64,000 nt of DNA from Bacteroidales bacterium (lineage in GTDB: Bacteria > Bacteroidota > Bacteroidia > Bacteroidales > WCHB1-69): NCBI GenBank assembly GCA_017651425.1, contig JAGCCZ010000072.1, forward strand, positions 1-64,000, read 5' to 3'. Shown here in pieces: positions 18,705 through 27,227 of the stretch. Numbering within the stretch: the first letter of the stretch is position 1; each line of letters opens with the position of its first letter. Position numbers and translations under genes: made by a program. The notes beneath the pieces were generated by a model. That model saw nothing but the letters and a program-made list of their open reading frames with translations. It ran no database searches and was not told where the DNA came from.

Positions 18705-19554
18705 GCCGCGCACGCTGCTGGTCGTCACGGGCCCGACCGCGGTTGGGAAGACGGACTACACCATCTCCCTCGCGGAGCATTTGGGCACCGTCATCATCTC
18801 CGCCGACTCGCGCCAGATGTTCCGGGAGATGAGCATCGGCACCGCGCGCCCCACGGCGCAGGAGCTGGCCCGCGTGCCCCACTACTTCGTCGGGACACTT
18901 TCCATCCATGACTATTACAACGTCTCCATCTTTGAGCAACAAGTGCTTCAATTGCTGGAGACGCTTTTTGTTTCCCATCCTGTCGTGATCATGACGGGCG
19001 GGAGCCCGCAATATATCGATGCGGTCTGCAAGGGCATCGACGAGATGCCCGACCCCAATCCCGTCATTCGTGAGCAGGTACACCGATTGTTGGAGTGCAA
19101 CGGCCTCGAGGCTGTGCGCGCACAGCTCGCCCTGTTGGACCCAGCCTTCTGCCAGCAGGTCAACCCCAACGACCATAAACGGATTTGCCGCGCTCTGGAA
19201 ATCTCCCTGCAGACAGGCAAACCTTACTCTTCCTTCCTGCGTGGAACCCCCAAGGAACGCCCTTTCCATATCGAAAAATACTACCTCAATCGTCCGCGCG
19301 AGGTGCTCTTCGAGCGTATCAGCCGTCGCGTCGATCAGATGATGGAACAGGGGCTCCTCGACGAGGCGCGCGGCCTGCTCCCGTATCGCCATCTCAATGC
19401 GTTGAACACGGTCGGCTACAAGGAACTTTTCAATTACATGGACGGGAAATGCACCCTCGAAAGGGCTGTGGAGGAGATCAAGACGCACACCCGCCGCTAT
19501 GCCAAGCGCCAGCTGACCTGGTTCAAGCGCGATTTTGAGGAAGTGATGTTATAA
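18685..19554 (+). CDS. miaA: tRNA dimethylallyltransferase
   Basis: A 289-aa enzyme that adds a dimethylallyl group to A37 of tRNAs reading codons that begin with U. The P-loop GPTAVGKT lies at about residues 15-22, followed by the SADSRQ.. substrate block and TGGSPQY. The C-terminal region has the TVGYKEL block and a final basic helix ending in YAKRQLTWFKR. Length is on the short side but complete. The first 20 bases overlap the preceding gene. Confidence 0.95.
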   Translation: MKSRTIKPRTLLVVTGPTAVGKTDYTISLAEHLGTVIISADSRQMFREMSIGTARPTAQELARVPHYFVGTLSIHDYYNVSIFEQQVLQLLETLFVSHPVVIMTGGSPQYIDAVCKGIDEMPDPNPVIREQVHRLLECNGLEAVRAQLALLDPAFCQQVNPNDHKRICRALEISLQTGKPYSSFLRGTPKERPFHIEKYYLNRPREVLFERISRRVDQMMEQGLLDEARGLLPYRHLNALNTVGYKELFNYMDGKCTLERAVEEIKTHTRRYAKRQLTWFKRDFEEVML

Positions 19555-19893
19555 AAAACAGAATCTGTCAATCATACTCAGAAATTTGCTATTTTTGCAT
19601 CACCTTTTCCGGAAGACTTTTGATGCCATCTGAAAGATGTTTTTTTAATTGGAATTGTAACATATATAAATATTGTCATAAACTAAAAACAACGCCTATA
19701 AGGAAATAATCCTCTTCATACTAAAGCAATTGCTTTTGTCTGACCATCTAAAATCTGGAAAATTTTCGACTAAGACAAGAGACGGTTGCTCACGTTCACG
19801 TGAGCCTCTCTTATTATTTAGTCGCGGGCTGATCCAGATGCCTTGATGGTAAATATGGGGAGGTTCGCGTTTTTTTGAAATTCAGGTAAGGAA
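19555..19893 (+). other. Gene-free region holding a structured RNA candidate
   Basis: This 339-bp gap separates miaA from a small ORF. It contains a TATTTTTG box at 19590-19597, an AT-rich stretch, the rod-like hairpin at 19743-19850, and a T-run at 19870-19876 that could end a transcript. No open frame of useful length covers the hairpin. Confidence 0.6.
19743..19850 (+). ncRNA. Candidate rod-shaped structured RNA (6S/Bacteroidales-1-like)
   Basis: Five nested helices are visible: 19743-19748 with 19845-19850 (ACCATC/GATGGT), 19754-19759 with 19833-19838 (TCTGGA/TCCAGA), 19767-19773 with 19818-19824 (CGACTAA/TTAGTCG), 19777-19781 with 19808-19812 (AAGAG/CTCTT), and an apical 7-bp stem 19788-19794 with 19799-19805 closed by TTCA. 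They form one long interrupted rod with internal loops. A TGCTTTTG sequence at 19731-19738, one base off the TAnnTTTG box, would start transcription almost exactly at the outer stem. The shape recalls 6S RNA or the Bacteroidales-1 motif, but identity is unproven. Confidence 0.55.
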
Positions 19894-20046
19894 ATGGACA
19901 CATTGCAAGATAAGGAGAACCGACTCTCATTGCTCAAGAATATCATTACAGATTTGGAACGTGCGGGCTCGGGGGTCGATTGCCGGCTTCGCTCGCTGGT
20001 GCGGAAAATGGAGCAGGAGTTGGCCTTGCTAAAGAGAAAATGTTGA
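19894..20046 (+). CDS. Small 50-aa predicted coiled-coil protein
   Basis: A short ORF, MDTLQDKENR... ending ALLKRKC, preceded by a purine-rich aggtaaggaa directly before the ATG. The composition is charged and leucine-rich, with heptad-like spacing in LVRKMEQELALLKRK. It ends two bases before the stop of the convergent holB gene. I do not recognise a family. The strong ribosome-binding-like sequence and clean protein composition support it; the short length argues for caution. Confidence 0.45.
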   Translation: MDTLQDKENRLSLLKNIITDLERAGSGVDCRLRSLVRKMEQELALLKRKC

Positions 20047-20048
20047 TT

Positions 20049-21206
20049 CTACCGCATGGCAGCCGCCATCTTGAAGAACAGGTCGGTGAAGATGAGGCTT
20101 GAGTTGCCGTTGCGGCTGATATGGTAGAGGGCCTTGTTGCATTCGTCTGAAATGAGCGTGATGCGCTTGAGCGTCATGGCGCTCTGTAGATTGTCCAGTG
20201 CCGCCCGTTCAGAAGTGGTCGCCTTGACCATTTCCGGGTGCTTTGAGTTGAGCATCAGAATGTTGCGAAGCATTCGCAAGGTGAATTCTAAAAATTGTTT
20301 CTGACTTTCACGTCCTTGGGCGATGATTTCGCTGAATTCCAGCTGCACGGACTCATATTGCAGGGAGTCGAGAGGCATCTGCTTTGAAAAAGCTATGACT
20401 CCGTTCATCATGGTGGTGAATGCGGACAGGTTGGCATTGAGAGCTGTGTCGTCTTCGTGGATCTTTATGGCCTTGTTATAGTCGCCCTCTGCCAAAACGG
20501 CGATGTCCTGTGCCGCTTGCTCATCCATGTCTGGGAATTTCTGCCTCAAGGCGGAGATGATCTGCTCGTTGGTCAGTCGCGGGATTTTGACCAATTGCGT
20601 TCTCGAAAGGATGGTGCTCAGAATCATTTCCGGTTTTTCCGAAATGAGGATGAAAAGAGAACGGTTCTCGGGCTCCTCAAGGGTCTTGAGCAGTTTCGGG
20701 GCCGCAGTGTGGTGGATGCGGTCGATGTTCCAAAGGATGTAGATCTTATAGCCGCCGGAGTAGGAGCGGATACTGTTGTGGTGAATGATGTCCGCACAGT
20801 CGCGAATGTTGATGGTGGCCTGCTTGTTCTCGCCGCCCAGCTCCAAAAGCCAGTCCTGGATGTCAATGAAATAGTCGTGCTGGGCGACAAACTCGCGGAA
20901 AGGCTGCAGTAGTTGCAGCGAGTCGGGGTCTTTCTTTACGCTTTTGGTGATGCAGTTTGGGAAATAGAGATGCAAGTCGGGATGGGTGAGCTTGCTGAAT
21001 TGGACGCAAGAGGGGCACTGGCCGCAAGAGTCTTCATCCGTGGGATGCTCACAGTTCAAGTACTGTGCCAAGGCGATGGCAAGCGCGAAGGCATGGTTTC
21101 CGGACTGGGCGAGGAAGAACTGCGCGTGACTGACGCGGTTTTCCCGCACCTGTTTGATTAACTGTTGTTTGAGCTTGGTGTCAACGAGAACGTCTTTGAA
21201 GAGCAT
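20049..21206 (-). CDS. holB: DNA polymerase III subunit delta-prime
   Basis: A 385-aa clamp-loader AAA+ protein. It has a zinc module (C52, C61, C64, C67 in the CGQCPSC region) and the delta-prime-like segments KIYILWNIDRIHHTAAPKLL and LEEPENRSLFILIS. The Walker A position is degenerate (LAQSGNH instead of G.xGxGK), as expected for the non-ATPase delta-prime subunit, and the usual SRC sensor reads SRT. The start at 21206 gives MLFKDVL, the typical opening; the frame extends 11 codons further without support. recF lies directly upstream in the same direction. Confidence 0.85.
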   Translation of the reverse strand: MLFKDVLVDTKLKQQLIKQVRENRVSHAQFFLAQSGNHAFALAIALAQYLNCEHPTDEDSCGQCPSCVQFSKLTHPDLHLYFPNCITKSVKKDPDSLQLLQPFREFVAQHDYFIDIQDWLLELGGENKQATINIRDCADIIHHNSIRSYSGGYKIYILWNIDRIHHTAAPKLLKTLEEPENRSLFILISEKPEMILSTILSRTQLVKIPRLTNEQIISALRQKFPDMDEQAAQDIAVLAEGDYNKAIKIHEDDTALNANLSAFTTMMNGVIAFSKQMPLDSLQYESVQLEFSEIIAQGRESQKQFLEFTLRMLRNILMLNSKHPEMVKATTSERAALDNLQSAMTLKRITLISDECNKALYHISRNGNSSLIFTDLFFKMAAAMR

Positions 21207-21236
21207 GATGTTTTCTGCTTGGGTATAACGAATGGG

Positions 21237-21244
21237 CAAAAATA
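21237..21244 (-). promoter_or_regulatory. -7 element of holB
   Basis: The minus strand reads TATTTTTG in the 68-base gap between recF and holB, 31 bases before the holB start. No clear -33 partner is visible. Confidence 0.45.
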
Positions 21245-21274
21245 CACAAATAATGTAAATGACGGTCGTGGGGA

Positions 21275-22360
21275 TCAGGATGTCTGAAGAATCTTGTGCC
21301 GGATGTCATAGTCGGACAGAATCTGGCTGACACGTTTTTCGTCGGTGTCGGTGAGAAAAACCTGTCCGAAATGGTCCTGCCCCACCATCTGGAGCAAGGC
21401 GGAGATGCGGGTCCTGTCCAACTTGTCGAAGATGTCGTCCAACAGGAGGATGGGCTTGACTTGGTTGCGTTGGTGGGAATAGTCGAATTGCGCGAGACGA
21501 AGCGCAAGGGAGAAGGATTTCTGCTGTCCTTGCGACCCGAAGCGTTTGACGGGCTGCCCGTTGATCAGGAAAGCGTAGTCGTCTTTGTGGATGCCGAAGT
21601 TGGAAAAGCCGCTCCGTACATCGGCCGGGGCGTTGTCGCGCAAACCGTCTGGATAGCTGCTCTCAAACAGTCCCGACTGGTAAACGACCTCCACCTGCTC
21701 GGCCTCGCCGGCGAGACGGGCGTAGTGCTGTTGGAAAATGGCTTGCACGTCGGAAATGAAGTCGCGGCGGCGTTCGAAGATGAAGGTGCCGAGGGGTATC
21801 ATTTGCTCATCAATGATCTGCAGAAGCTCGGGGTCGAAGGGGGCGCCGTCGGCAAACTGCTTGAGCAGGGCGTTGCGCTGCTGCAACAGCTTCCGGTAGG
21901 AGATGAGCTGTTGCAGGTACTCCTTGTCAAACTGCGCAACGATCATGTCGAAGAACTTGCGGCGTATGTCGCTGCCTTCGTTGATGATGTCGCTGTCGTA
22001 AGGGGAAACCATCACTACAGGGAAAAGTCCGATGTGCGCGCTGAGCCGCTGGTACTCTTTCTTGTTGGCGCGCATGGACTTGTGGCCGTTCTTGTATGTG
22101 CAGCTGACCATCGTGTTGTTTTGCGTCTCAAGGCTGTGAAACTCACCGTGAATGGCGAAGAAGTCGGTGTCGAAGCGCACGGAGAAGAGATCCTGGGCGG
22201 AAAAGTAGCTCTTGCAGAACGAAAGGTAATAGATGGCGTCAAGCAGGTTGGTCTTGCCGCTGCCGTTGCGTCCTACGATGCCGTTGACATTGGGGTCGAA
22301 GTCGAACTCGGCCTCCTCGTAGTTCTTGAAATTGGTGAGCTTGATGTTTGAGAGATACAC
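21275..22360 (-). CDS. recF: DNA replication and repair protein RecF
   Basis: A 361-aa SMC-like ATPase that helps load RecA at single-strand gaps. Walker A GRNGSGKT is at 30-37 after the MYLSNIKLTNFKNY opening. The signature motif is in FGSQGQQKSFSLALRLAQ and Walker B in PILLLDDIFDKLD. Length is normal. It lies upstream of holB in the same direction and is followed by a 68-base gap. Confidence 0.95.
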   Translation of the reverse strand: MYLSNIKLTNFKNYEEAEFDFDPNVNGIVGRNGSGKTNLLDAIYYLSFCKSYFSAQDLFSVRFDTDFFAIHGEFHSLETQNNTMVSCTYKNGHKSMRANKKEYQRLSAHIGLFPVVMVSPYDSDIINEGSDIRRKFFDMIVAQFDKEYLQQLISYRKLLQQRNALLKQFADGAPFDPELLQIIDEQMIPLGTFIFERRRDFISDVQAIFQQHYARLAGEAEQVEVVYQSGLFESSYPDGLRDNAPADVRSGFSNFGIHKDDYAFLINGQPVKRFGSQGQQKSFSLALRLAQFDYSHQRNQVKPILLLDDIFDKLDRTRISALLQMVGQDHFGQVFLTDTDEKRVSQILSDYDIRHKILQTS

Positions 22361-22472
22361 GGGTGGATGTTGGTTTTTGGTCTTTGGTCTTTGGGTGAAA
22401 AGTTAAGAGTGAAGAGCGAACCATATATCCAATTCAACTCCCCACTCTTAACTATTAACTCTTAACTCTCAA
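22361..22472. repeat. Low-complexity spacer of taactc/ttaact units
   Basis: The gap between recF and the M49-like gene carries ttggtttttggtctttggtc-type repeats and then actcttaactattaactctt and similar units up to the stop codon of the minus-strand gene. The same units recur at 40208-40236, 56155-56187 and 56817-56850. Confidence 0.55.
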
Positions 22473-24122
22473 CTATTTCAGTCCCAGTACATCCAGTCCT
22501 TGGTTGAAGCGGATGTCGCGGGGGATTCCGGCCTTGTTGATGCGGTCGAGGTCTTTTTGCAGGCTGGCGGGGATGGTGCCGTGCTCGCTGCTGAACTTGG
22601 AGGCGAACTCGAAGTCGCCTTCGGCCTGGGTCTTGAGGATGGTGGCAATCCAGTCGTCAACGGCTTTCTTGGCTTTGTCGTAGTCGATGTGGTAGGTGTT
22701 GTTGCCGTTGCGGGTGAAGGCACCGGCATCCTCGAAGAAGTTGTAGCACATCATGTTGGCGATACCATGGGCGTCACCGGCACCGAAGCGCACGGAGCGT
22801 AGAAGGCCGACAATGTATGTGGTGATGGCGTCTTCGACAGTGATGTTGTCGATTTCGCCCTTTTCGATAAGGCTGAGCACAAGGTGCAAGCCGATGATGT
22901 CGGCCTTGGCCTCTTCCCAGTTGGAGTTCTCGGTACGCATGGCGGCATCGACGGAGCCCTTGCCGTTGATGGTCTGCTTGACGCCGAGGCCGTGGCCCAC
23001 CTCGTGGAAAGTGACGTTCCAGAAGAAGGCATCAAAGTTGATGTGGTTCTGTTGCGACGGTTCGATGACAATTTCGCCGATGGGCTTCATGATCATGTCG
23101 AACTTGGCGCGCATGGCGTTGCGAAGTTGGAAACGGCGGGAGCCTTTCTCGGCTTGCACCTTGTCGTCGTTGGGCAGGTTGATAGCAATGGTCTTGCCGC
23201 CGGCATTGCAGTCGCCGCCGTAGAAGATGACGTCATAGACGTTCATGTCGGAAGAGGTGCCGGGCACATAGTTCTTATGCTTCGGGTCGCAAGGAAGTTC
23301 CTTTTGGAGTTGCGGCAGCATCTTGACGAACTTGGAGAGCTTGCCGCTCTCTTCCTCGTCCTTGACAAGCACAAACGCCTCGTAGGAGGTCTTCACGGAG
23401 TTGAGCTTGTCGTCGTAGTTCTCGATGGGACCGAACACGAAGTCGAGTTTGGAATCCTTCATGTCCATCCAGGCGATGTCACTCTTGTAGTAGTCATCGG
23501 TGAGGAGGGCTTTTTTGCGTTCGGTGAGATATTTCTTCATGGAAGCGTTCTCGCAGATGTCGATGGCCTTGTCGAGGAGGTCGCACACCTTGGAGATCTT
23601 TTGCTGGTAATATTCATGATACCATACGGTCTTGAGTGTGCCGTCTTTCTCACGGGTGAGGACGGTGTAGTGGGAGCCCTTGTCGGGGTCCTTGTAGGCT
23701 TCGTATTCCTCAAGGGTCAGGTCCTGTGGATAGTAGCGGGCGGTGAGGGGCTTCTCCTTGTAGTCGGGCACAAAGGGCTTGTCGTCGTCAAGACGGTCCC
23801 AGGGGCCGTAGTTGAGGAGGGCGAACTCGCGCATCCAGGGGTCTTTGAGGTTTTCCATGAGGCTCTTCTTGCCGAAGGTCTGTTCCCAAAAAAGGTCGTC
23901 CATGATTTGTCCGATCTCAAAAAAGATGGGGATGAGTTCTTTGTCGTTGGCGCTCAGTTTGGAGATGTCTGTGGTCAGGTCAAAAGGGGCGTACTCTTCC
24001 ACTTTGAGTTGGAGTTCGCTTTTAGGGGCCTCTTCGGGTGTCTTCTCCGATTTTTTCTTGCAGGCTGGCATCAGGAGTGCGAAACAGCCGAGAGCGATGA
24101 TGACGGTGGTCATTTTTTTCAT
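22473..24122 (-). CDS. M49/dipeptidyl-peptidase III-like zinc peptidase lipoprotein
   Basis: A 549-aa lipoprotein: signal peptide with lipobox LMPAC (C21). Zinc-binding residues appear as HEVGHGLG (H373, E374, H377) and EEAKAD (E403-D408). Classical M49 enzymes have a six-residue HEXXXH; this protein has the five-residue HEXXH seen in the Nudix-3-associated branch of the family. Members cut dipeptides or related substrates; the actual substrate here is unknown. It should be anchored in the outer or inner membrane. A TATTTTTG box is at complement of 24160-24167. Confidence 0.8.
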   Translation of the reverse strand: MKKMTTVIIALGCFALLMPACKKKSEKTPEEAPKSELQLKVEEYAPFDLTTDISKLSANDKELIPIFFEIGQIMDDLFWEQTFGKKSLMENLKDPWMREFALLNYGPWDRLDDDKPFVPDYKEKPLTARYYPQDLTLEEYEAYKDPDKGSHYTVLTREKDGTLKTVWYHEYYQQKISKVCDLLDKAIDICENASMKKYLTERKKALLTDDYYKSDIAWMDMKDSKLDFVFGPIENYDDKLNSVKTSYEAFVLVKDEEESGKLSKFVKMLPQLQKELPCDPKHKNYVPGTSSDMNVYDVIFYGGDCNAGGKTIAINLPNDDKVQAEKGSRRFQLRNAMRAKFDMIMKPIGEIVIEPSQQNHINFDAFFWNVTFHEVGHGLGVKQTINGKGSVDAAMRTENSNWEEAKADIIGLHLVLSLIEKGEIDNITVEDAITTYIVGLLRSVRFGAGDAHGIANMMCYNFFEDAGAFTRNGNNTYHIDYDKAKKAVDDWIATILKTQAEGDFEFASKFSSEHGTIPASLQKDLDRINKAGIPRDIRFNQGLDVLGLK

Positions 24123-24159
24123 AGCGTTGTTTTTTTAGATGGACTTTCAATAAGGAGCG

Positions 24160-24167
24160 CAAAAATA
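24160..24167 (-). promoter_or_regulatory. -7 element of the M49-like peptidase gene
   Basis: The minus strand reads TATTTTTG 37 bases before the start, with TTG at complement of 24190-24192 (22-base spacer), close to the Bacteroidota promoter layout. Confidence 0.5.
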
Positions 24168-24267
24168 CAAAAAAAACATATTGGCTTTGCAAGTCTGATG
24201 CAAGAAAAATGATGTGATTTTCCCAAAAAACAGGTGGAAAAAAGTTTTAGAATCCCCTAAAAAAGAT

Positions 24268-24299
24268 ATTGGCGGGTTGGAAAAAAAATCATATCTTTG
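24268..24299 (+). promoter_or_regulatory. Promoter of the 2-oxoacid:ferredoxin oxidoreductase operon
   Basis: ATTG (24268-24271) and TATCTTTG (24292-24299) are separated by 20 bases, an almost ideal Bacteroidota -33/-7 promoter. It gives a leader of about 70 bases before the ferredoxin-subunit gene. This is the clearest promoter in the window. Confidence 0.75.
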
Positions 24300-24378
24300 C
24301 CGACGCATATTCTTATGCGTGCAAAGCTGTAGAAACAACTTAATAACCAAATTAATAACTTGTAAAAATAAAAGAATT

Positions 24379-24600
24379 ATGGCATTTAAAGGAGCTTTGA
24401 TTATTGACACTGAAAAGTGCAAGGGGTGTGGCGTGTGCATCACAGGCTGCCCCAACCAGTGCATTGGGCTTTCCAAGAAAGTAAATGCGAAGGGTTACAA
24501 TTACCTTGAGATGACGGCCGAGGAAAAGTGCATCGGCTGCGCAAGCTGCGCGGTGATCTGTCCGGACGGCGTGATCGAGGTCTATCGCGCCAAGGAATAG
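24379..24600 (+). CDS. 2-oxoacid:ferredoxin oxidoreductase, ferredoxin-like delta subunit
   Basis: A 73-aa two-[4Fe-4S] ferredoxin. Two cysteine clusters are clear: CKGCGVCITGCPNQC near the start and CIGCASCAVICP near the end. It passes electrons from the oxidoreductase core to soluble ferredoxin. The start at 24379 gives a compact ferredoxin; the frame extends upstream over the promoter and was not used. It is the first gene of a delta-alpha-beta-gamma operon. Confidence 0.93.
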   Translation: MAFKGALIIDTEKCKGCGVCITGCPNQCIGLSKKVNAKGYNYLEMTAEEKCIGCASCAVICPDGVIEVYRAKE

Positions 24601-24658
24601 TGCGCGACGCAATCATTCAGAATTAAAAACAACAATTACAAACTAAACAACTTCGAAA

Positions 24659-25738
24659 ATGGCAAAAGAATTAAAATTAATGAAGGGTAACGAAGCCATT
24701 GCTGAGGCTGCCATCCGCTGCGGTGCCGACGGTTATTTCGGATACCCCATCACTCCGCAGAGTGAGGTGCTTGAGCACTTGATGGCCGAGAGACCGTATC
24801 TGACAACCGGAATGGTTGTGTTGCAAGCAGAGAGCGAGCTGGCCTCCATCAACATGGTGTATGCAGGCGCCTCCACTGGAAAGCGCGTCATGACCTCCTC
24901 CTCCTCTCCGGGATTCTCGCTGATGCAGGAAGGACTCTCCTATATCGCAGGCGCCGAGCTTCCGGCACTGTGTGTCAACGTTGTGCGCGGCGGCCCAGGC
25001 CTCGGCACCATCCAGCCTTCCCAGTCTGATTACTTCCAGACCACCAAGGGCGGCGGCCATGGCGACTACCGCCTCATCACCCTCGCCCCCGCATCCGTGC
25101 AGGAAATGTACGACTTCGTCGAACTCGGCTTCGACTTGGCATTCAAATACCGCAACCCGGTTGCCATTCTCTCCGACGGTGTCATCGGCCAGGTCATGGA
25201 AAAAGTCATGATTGACGACTACAAGCCCCGCTGGACAGACGAGTATATTGAGAAGACCTGCCCGTGGGCTGCCACCGGACACCGTTCCACCGGCAAACAC
25301 CGCATCGTCACCTCTCTCGAACTCGAAGCCCTCAAACAAGAAGGCATCAACAACCGCATCCAGGAGAAATACCGCAAGTGCGAAGCCGAGGACTCCCGTC
25401 ACGAGGCCATCCAATGCGACGATGCTGAATACCTGTTCGTTGCCTATGGCTCCGCTGCCCGTATCTGCATGAAAGTTGTCGAGCTGGCTCGCGCCGAAGG
25501 CATCAAGGTCGGCCTTGTCCGTCCGATCACCCTGTGGCCGTTCCCGACCAAAGCCGTTGGCGAAATCGGTGGACGCATGAAGAAGATTTTGAGCGTCGAA
25601 ATGAACGCCGGACAAATGATCGAAGATGTGAAACTCGCCGTCGGCTGCAAGGTCCCCGTCGAGCACTACGGTCGCTATGGTGGTGTCATACCTACCCCGA
25701 TTGAGATTTTCGAGGCCCTCAAAAAAATGGTTAAATAA
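24659..25738 (+). CDS. vorB: 2-oxoacid:ferredoxin oxidoreductase alpha subunit (VorB-like)
   Basis: A 359-aa alpha subunit. It opens MAKELKLMKGNEAIAEAAIR and has the GYPITPQSE motif (about 28-36) and the QAESELASINMV block typical of pyrimidine-binding alpha chains. The set oxidises 2-oxoacids (branched-chain 2-oxoacids for Vor, 2-oxoglutarate for Kor) to acyl-CoA, reducing ferredoxin. The compact length of about 360 aa matches the VorB-type annotation common in anaerobic Bacteroidota, but the exact 2-oxoacid cannot be read from sequence. Confidence 0.88.
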   Translation: MAKELKLMKGNEAIAEAAIRCGADGYFGYPITPQSEVLEHLMAERPYLTTGMVVLQAESELASINMVYAGASTGKRVMTSSSSPGFSLMQEGLSYIAGAELPALCVNVVRGGPGLGTIQPSQSDYFQTTKGGGHGDYRLITLAPASVQEMYDFVELGFDLAFKYRNPVAILSDGVIGQVMEKVMIDDYKPRWTDEYIEKTCPWAATGHRSTGKHRIVTSLELEALKQEGINNRIQEKYRKCEAEDSRHEAIQCDDAEYLFVAYGSAARICMKVVELARAEGIKVGLVRPITLWPFPTKAVGEIGGRMKKILSVEMNAGQMIEDVKLAVGCKVPVEHYGRYGGVIPTPIEIFEALKKMVK

Positions 25739-25755
25739 TTAAAGCACTTGAAATT

Positions 25756-26598
25756 ATGACAAGAGAAGATATTATCAAACCCGAAAATTTGGTCTATAAG
25801 CGCACTCCGGTCCTCACGGATGCCACCATGCACTATTGTCCAGGTTGCGGTCACGGCGTCGTTCATAGAATCATCGCCGAGGTGATCGAGGAAATGGGCA
25901 TTCAAGACAATGTCATCGGCATCTCCCCTGTGGGCTGCTCCGTGTTGGCATACAACTATTTTGACGTGGACTTCGTGGAAGCCGCCCATGGCCGCGCTCC
26001 CGCTTGCGCCTCCGCCATCAAGCGTCTCCGCCCCGAGACCTTCGTGTTCTCCTATCAGGGCGACGGCGACTTGGCCTCCATCGGCTGCGCTGAAGTGATG
26101 CACGCCTGCAACCGCGGCGAGAACATCACCATGATTTTCATCAACAACGGTATCTACGGCATGACCGGCGGTCAGATGGCTCCCACCACCCTCGAGGGTA
26201 TGGAAACCGTCACCTCCCCCTACGGCCGTGACCCCAAGATCATGGGACACACCATGCGCATCACCGAGGCCCTGGCCCAACTGCCCGGCACCTACTTCGT
26301 GACCCGCCAGGCTGTCTATACCCCGGCTCTCGCCCGCAAGTGCAAGAAAGCTATCCGCATGGCCTTCGAGAACCAGAAACTCAACAAGGGCGTCTCCTTC
26401 GTCGAGGTGACCTCCAACTGCAACTCCGGCTGGAAGATGACCCCCATCCAAGCCAACAAGTGGATGGAAGAGAATACCCTCAAGTTCTTCCCGCTCGGCG
26501 ATATGAAAGTCGATGGCAAGTTCGATCCCAAGTTCATCGAGCGCGTCGCCACTTTCGACCAACCCAACGAGACCCTCTATTCCCTGAGAAAAAAATAG
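25756..26598 (+). CDS. vorA: 2-oxoacid:ferredoxin oxidoreductase beta subunit (TPP-binding)
   Basis: A 280-aa thiamine-diphosphate subunit. Visible elements are YCPGCGHG (about 28-35), the SPVGCSV block, and the TPP motif GDGDLASIG followed by about 27 residues and NNGIYGMTGGQ. It carries out the decarboxylating step with the alpha chain. The gene begins 17 bases after the alpha gene. Confidence 0.92.
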   Translation: MTREDIIKPENLVYKRTPVLTDATMHYCPGCGHGVVHRIIAEVIEEMGIQDNVIGISPVGCSVLAYNYFDVDFVEAAHGRAPACASAIKRLRPETFVFSYQGDGDLASIGCAEVMHACNRGENITMIFINNGIYGMTGGQMAPTTLEGMETVTSPYGRDPKIMGHTMRITEALAQLPGTYFVTRQAVYTPALARKCKKAIRMAFENQKLNKGVSFVEVTSNCNSGWKMTPIQANKWMEENTLKFFPLGDMKVDGKFDPKFIERVATFDQPNETLYSLRKK

Positions 26599-26621
26599 TA
26601 ATCACCTAAACTCACATAGCA

Positions 26622-27173
26622 ATGACAGAAGAAATAATCATAGCAGGCTTCGGCGGACAAGGTGTGCTCTCGATGGGCAAGATCCTCGCATACGCCGGCA
26701 TCATGCAAGACAAAGAAGTGAGCTGGTTGCCCTCTTACGGTCCCGAAATGCGCGGTGGTACCTCCAATGTCACCGTCATCCTGAGCGACGAGCGCATCTG
26801 CTCCCCTTATCTCAACCAGTTCGACACCGCCATCATCCTCAACCAACAGTCGATGGACAAGTTTGAAAGTGCTGTCAAACCTGGCGGTCTCCTCATCTAT
26901 GACCCCAACGGCATTACCCATCACCCCACCCGCAAGGATATCAACATCTATCAGGTGGCTGCTGCCGACAAGGCCAACGAACTCGGCATCGCCAAGCTGT
27001 TCAACATGATCGTCCTCGGCGGTTTCCTCAAGGTGAAACCCCTTGTCACCCCGGAAATGCTGCACAAGGGCCTCGAAAAATCCCTGCCCGAACGTCACCA
27101 CCACCTCATTCCCAAAAACGAGGAGGCCGTTGAAATCGGCAAGAGCATTCTCAAGCCGTTCAATACTTTGTAA
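26622..27173 (+). CDS. vorC: 2-oxoacid:ferredoxin oxidoreductase gamma subunit
   Basis: A 183-aa gamma chain. It opens with EEIIIAGFGGQGV, the glycine-rich signature of the family, and contains WLPSYGPEMRGGTSNV (about 39-54). It completes the CoA-binding part of the enzyme. Last gene of the operon, 27 bases before the hairpin terminator. Confidence 0.92.
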   Translation: MTEEIIIAGFGGQGVLSMGKILAYAGIMQDKEVSWLPSYGPEMRGGTSNVTVILSDERICSPYLNQFDTAIILNQQSMDKFESAVKPGGLLIYDPNGITHHPTRKDINIYQVAAADKANELGIAKLFNMIVLGGFLKVKPLVTPEMLHKGLEKSLPERHHHLIPKNEEAVEIGKSILKPFNTL

Positions 27174-27200
27174 TATTATTGTTTACAATACATATTTAAA

Positions 27201-27227
27201 GGCGCTCCAAAAGAGCGCCTTTTTTTA
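27201..27227 (+). terminator. Intrinsic terminator, oxidoreductase operon
   Basis: GGCGCTC (27201-27207) and GAGCGCC (27213-27219) form a 7-bp GC-rich stem with loop CAAAA, followed by eight T-rich bases. It overlaps the stop codon of the convergent minus-strand surface gene at 27225. Confidence 0.9.

Noticed and set aside
19743..19850. SRP RNA, RNase P RNA or tmRNA as identity of the structured RNA
   Set aside because: No SRP tetraloop/receptor, no RNase P P4 core and no tmRNA CCA or tag frame were visible; only a 6S-like shape fits.
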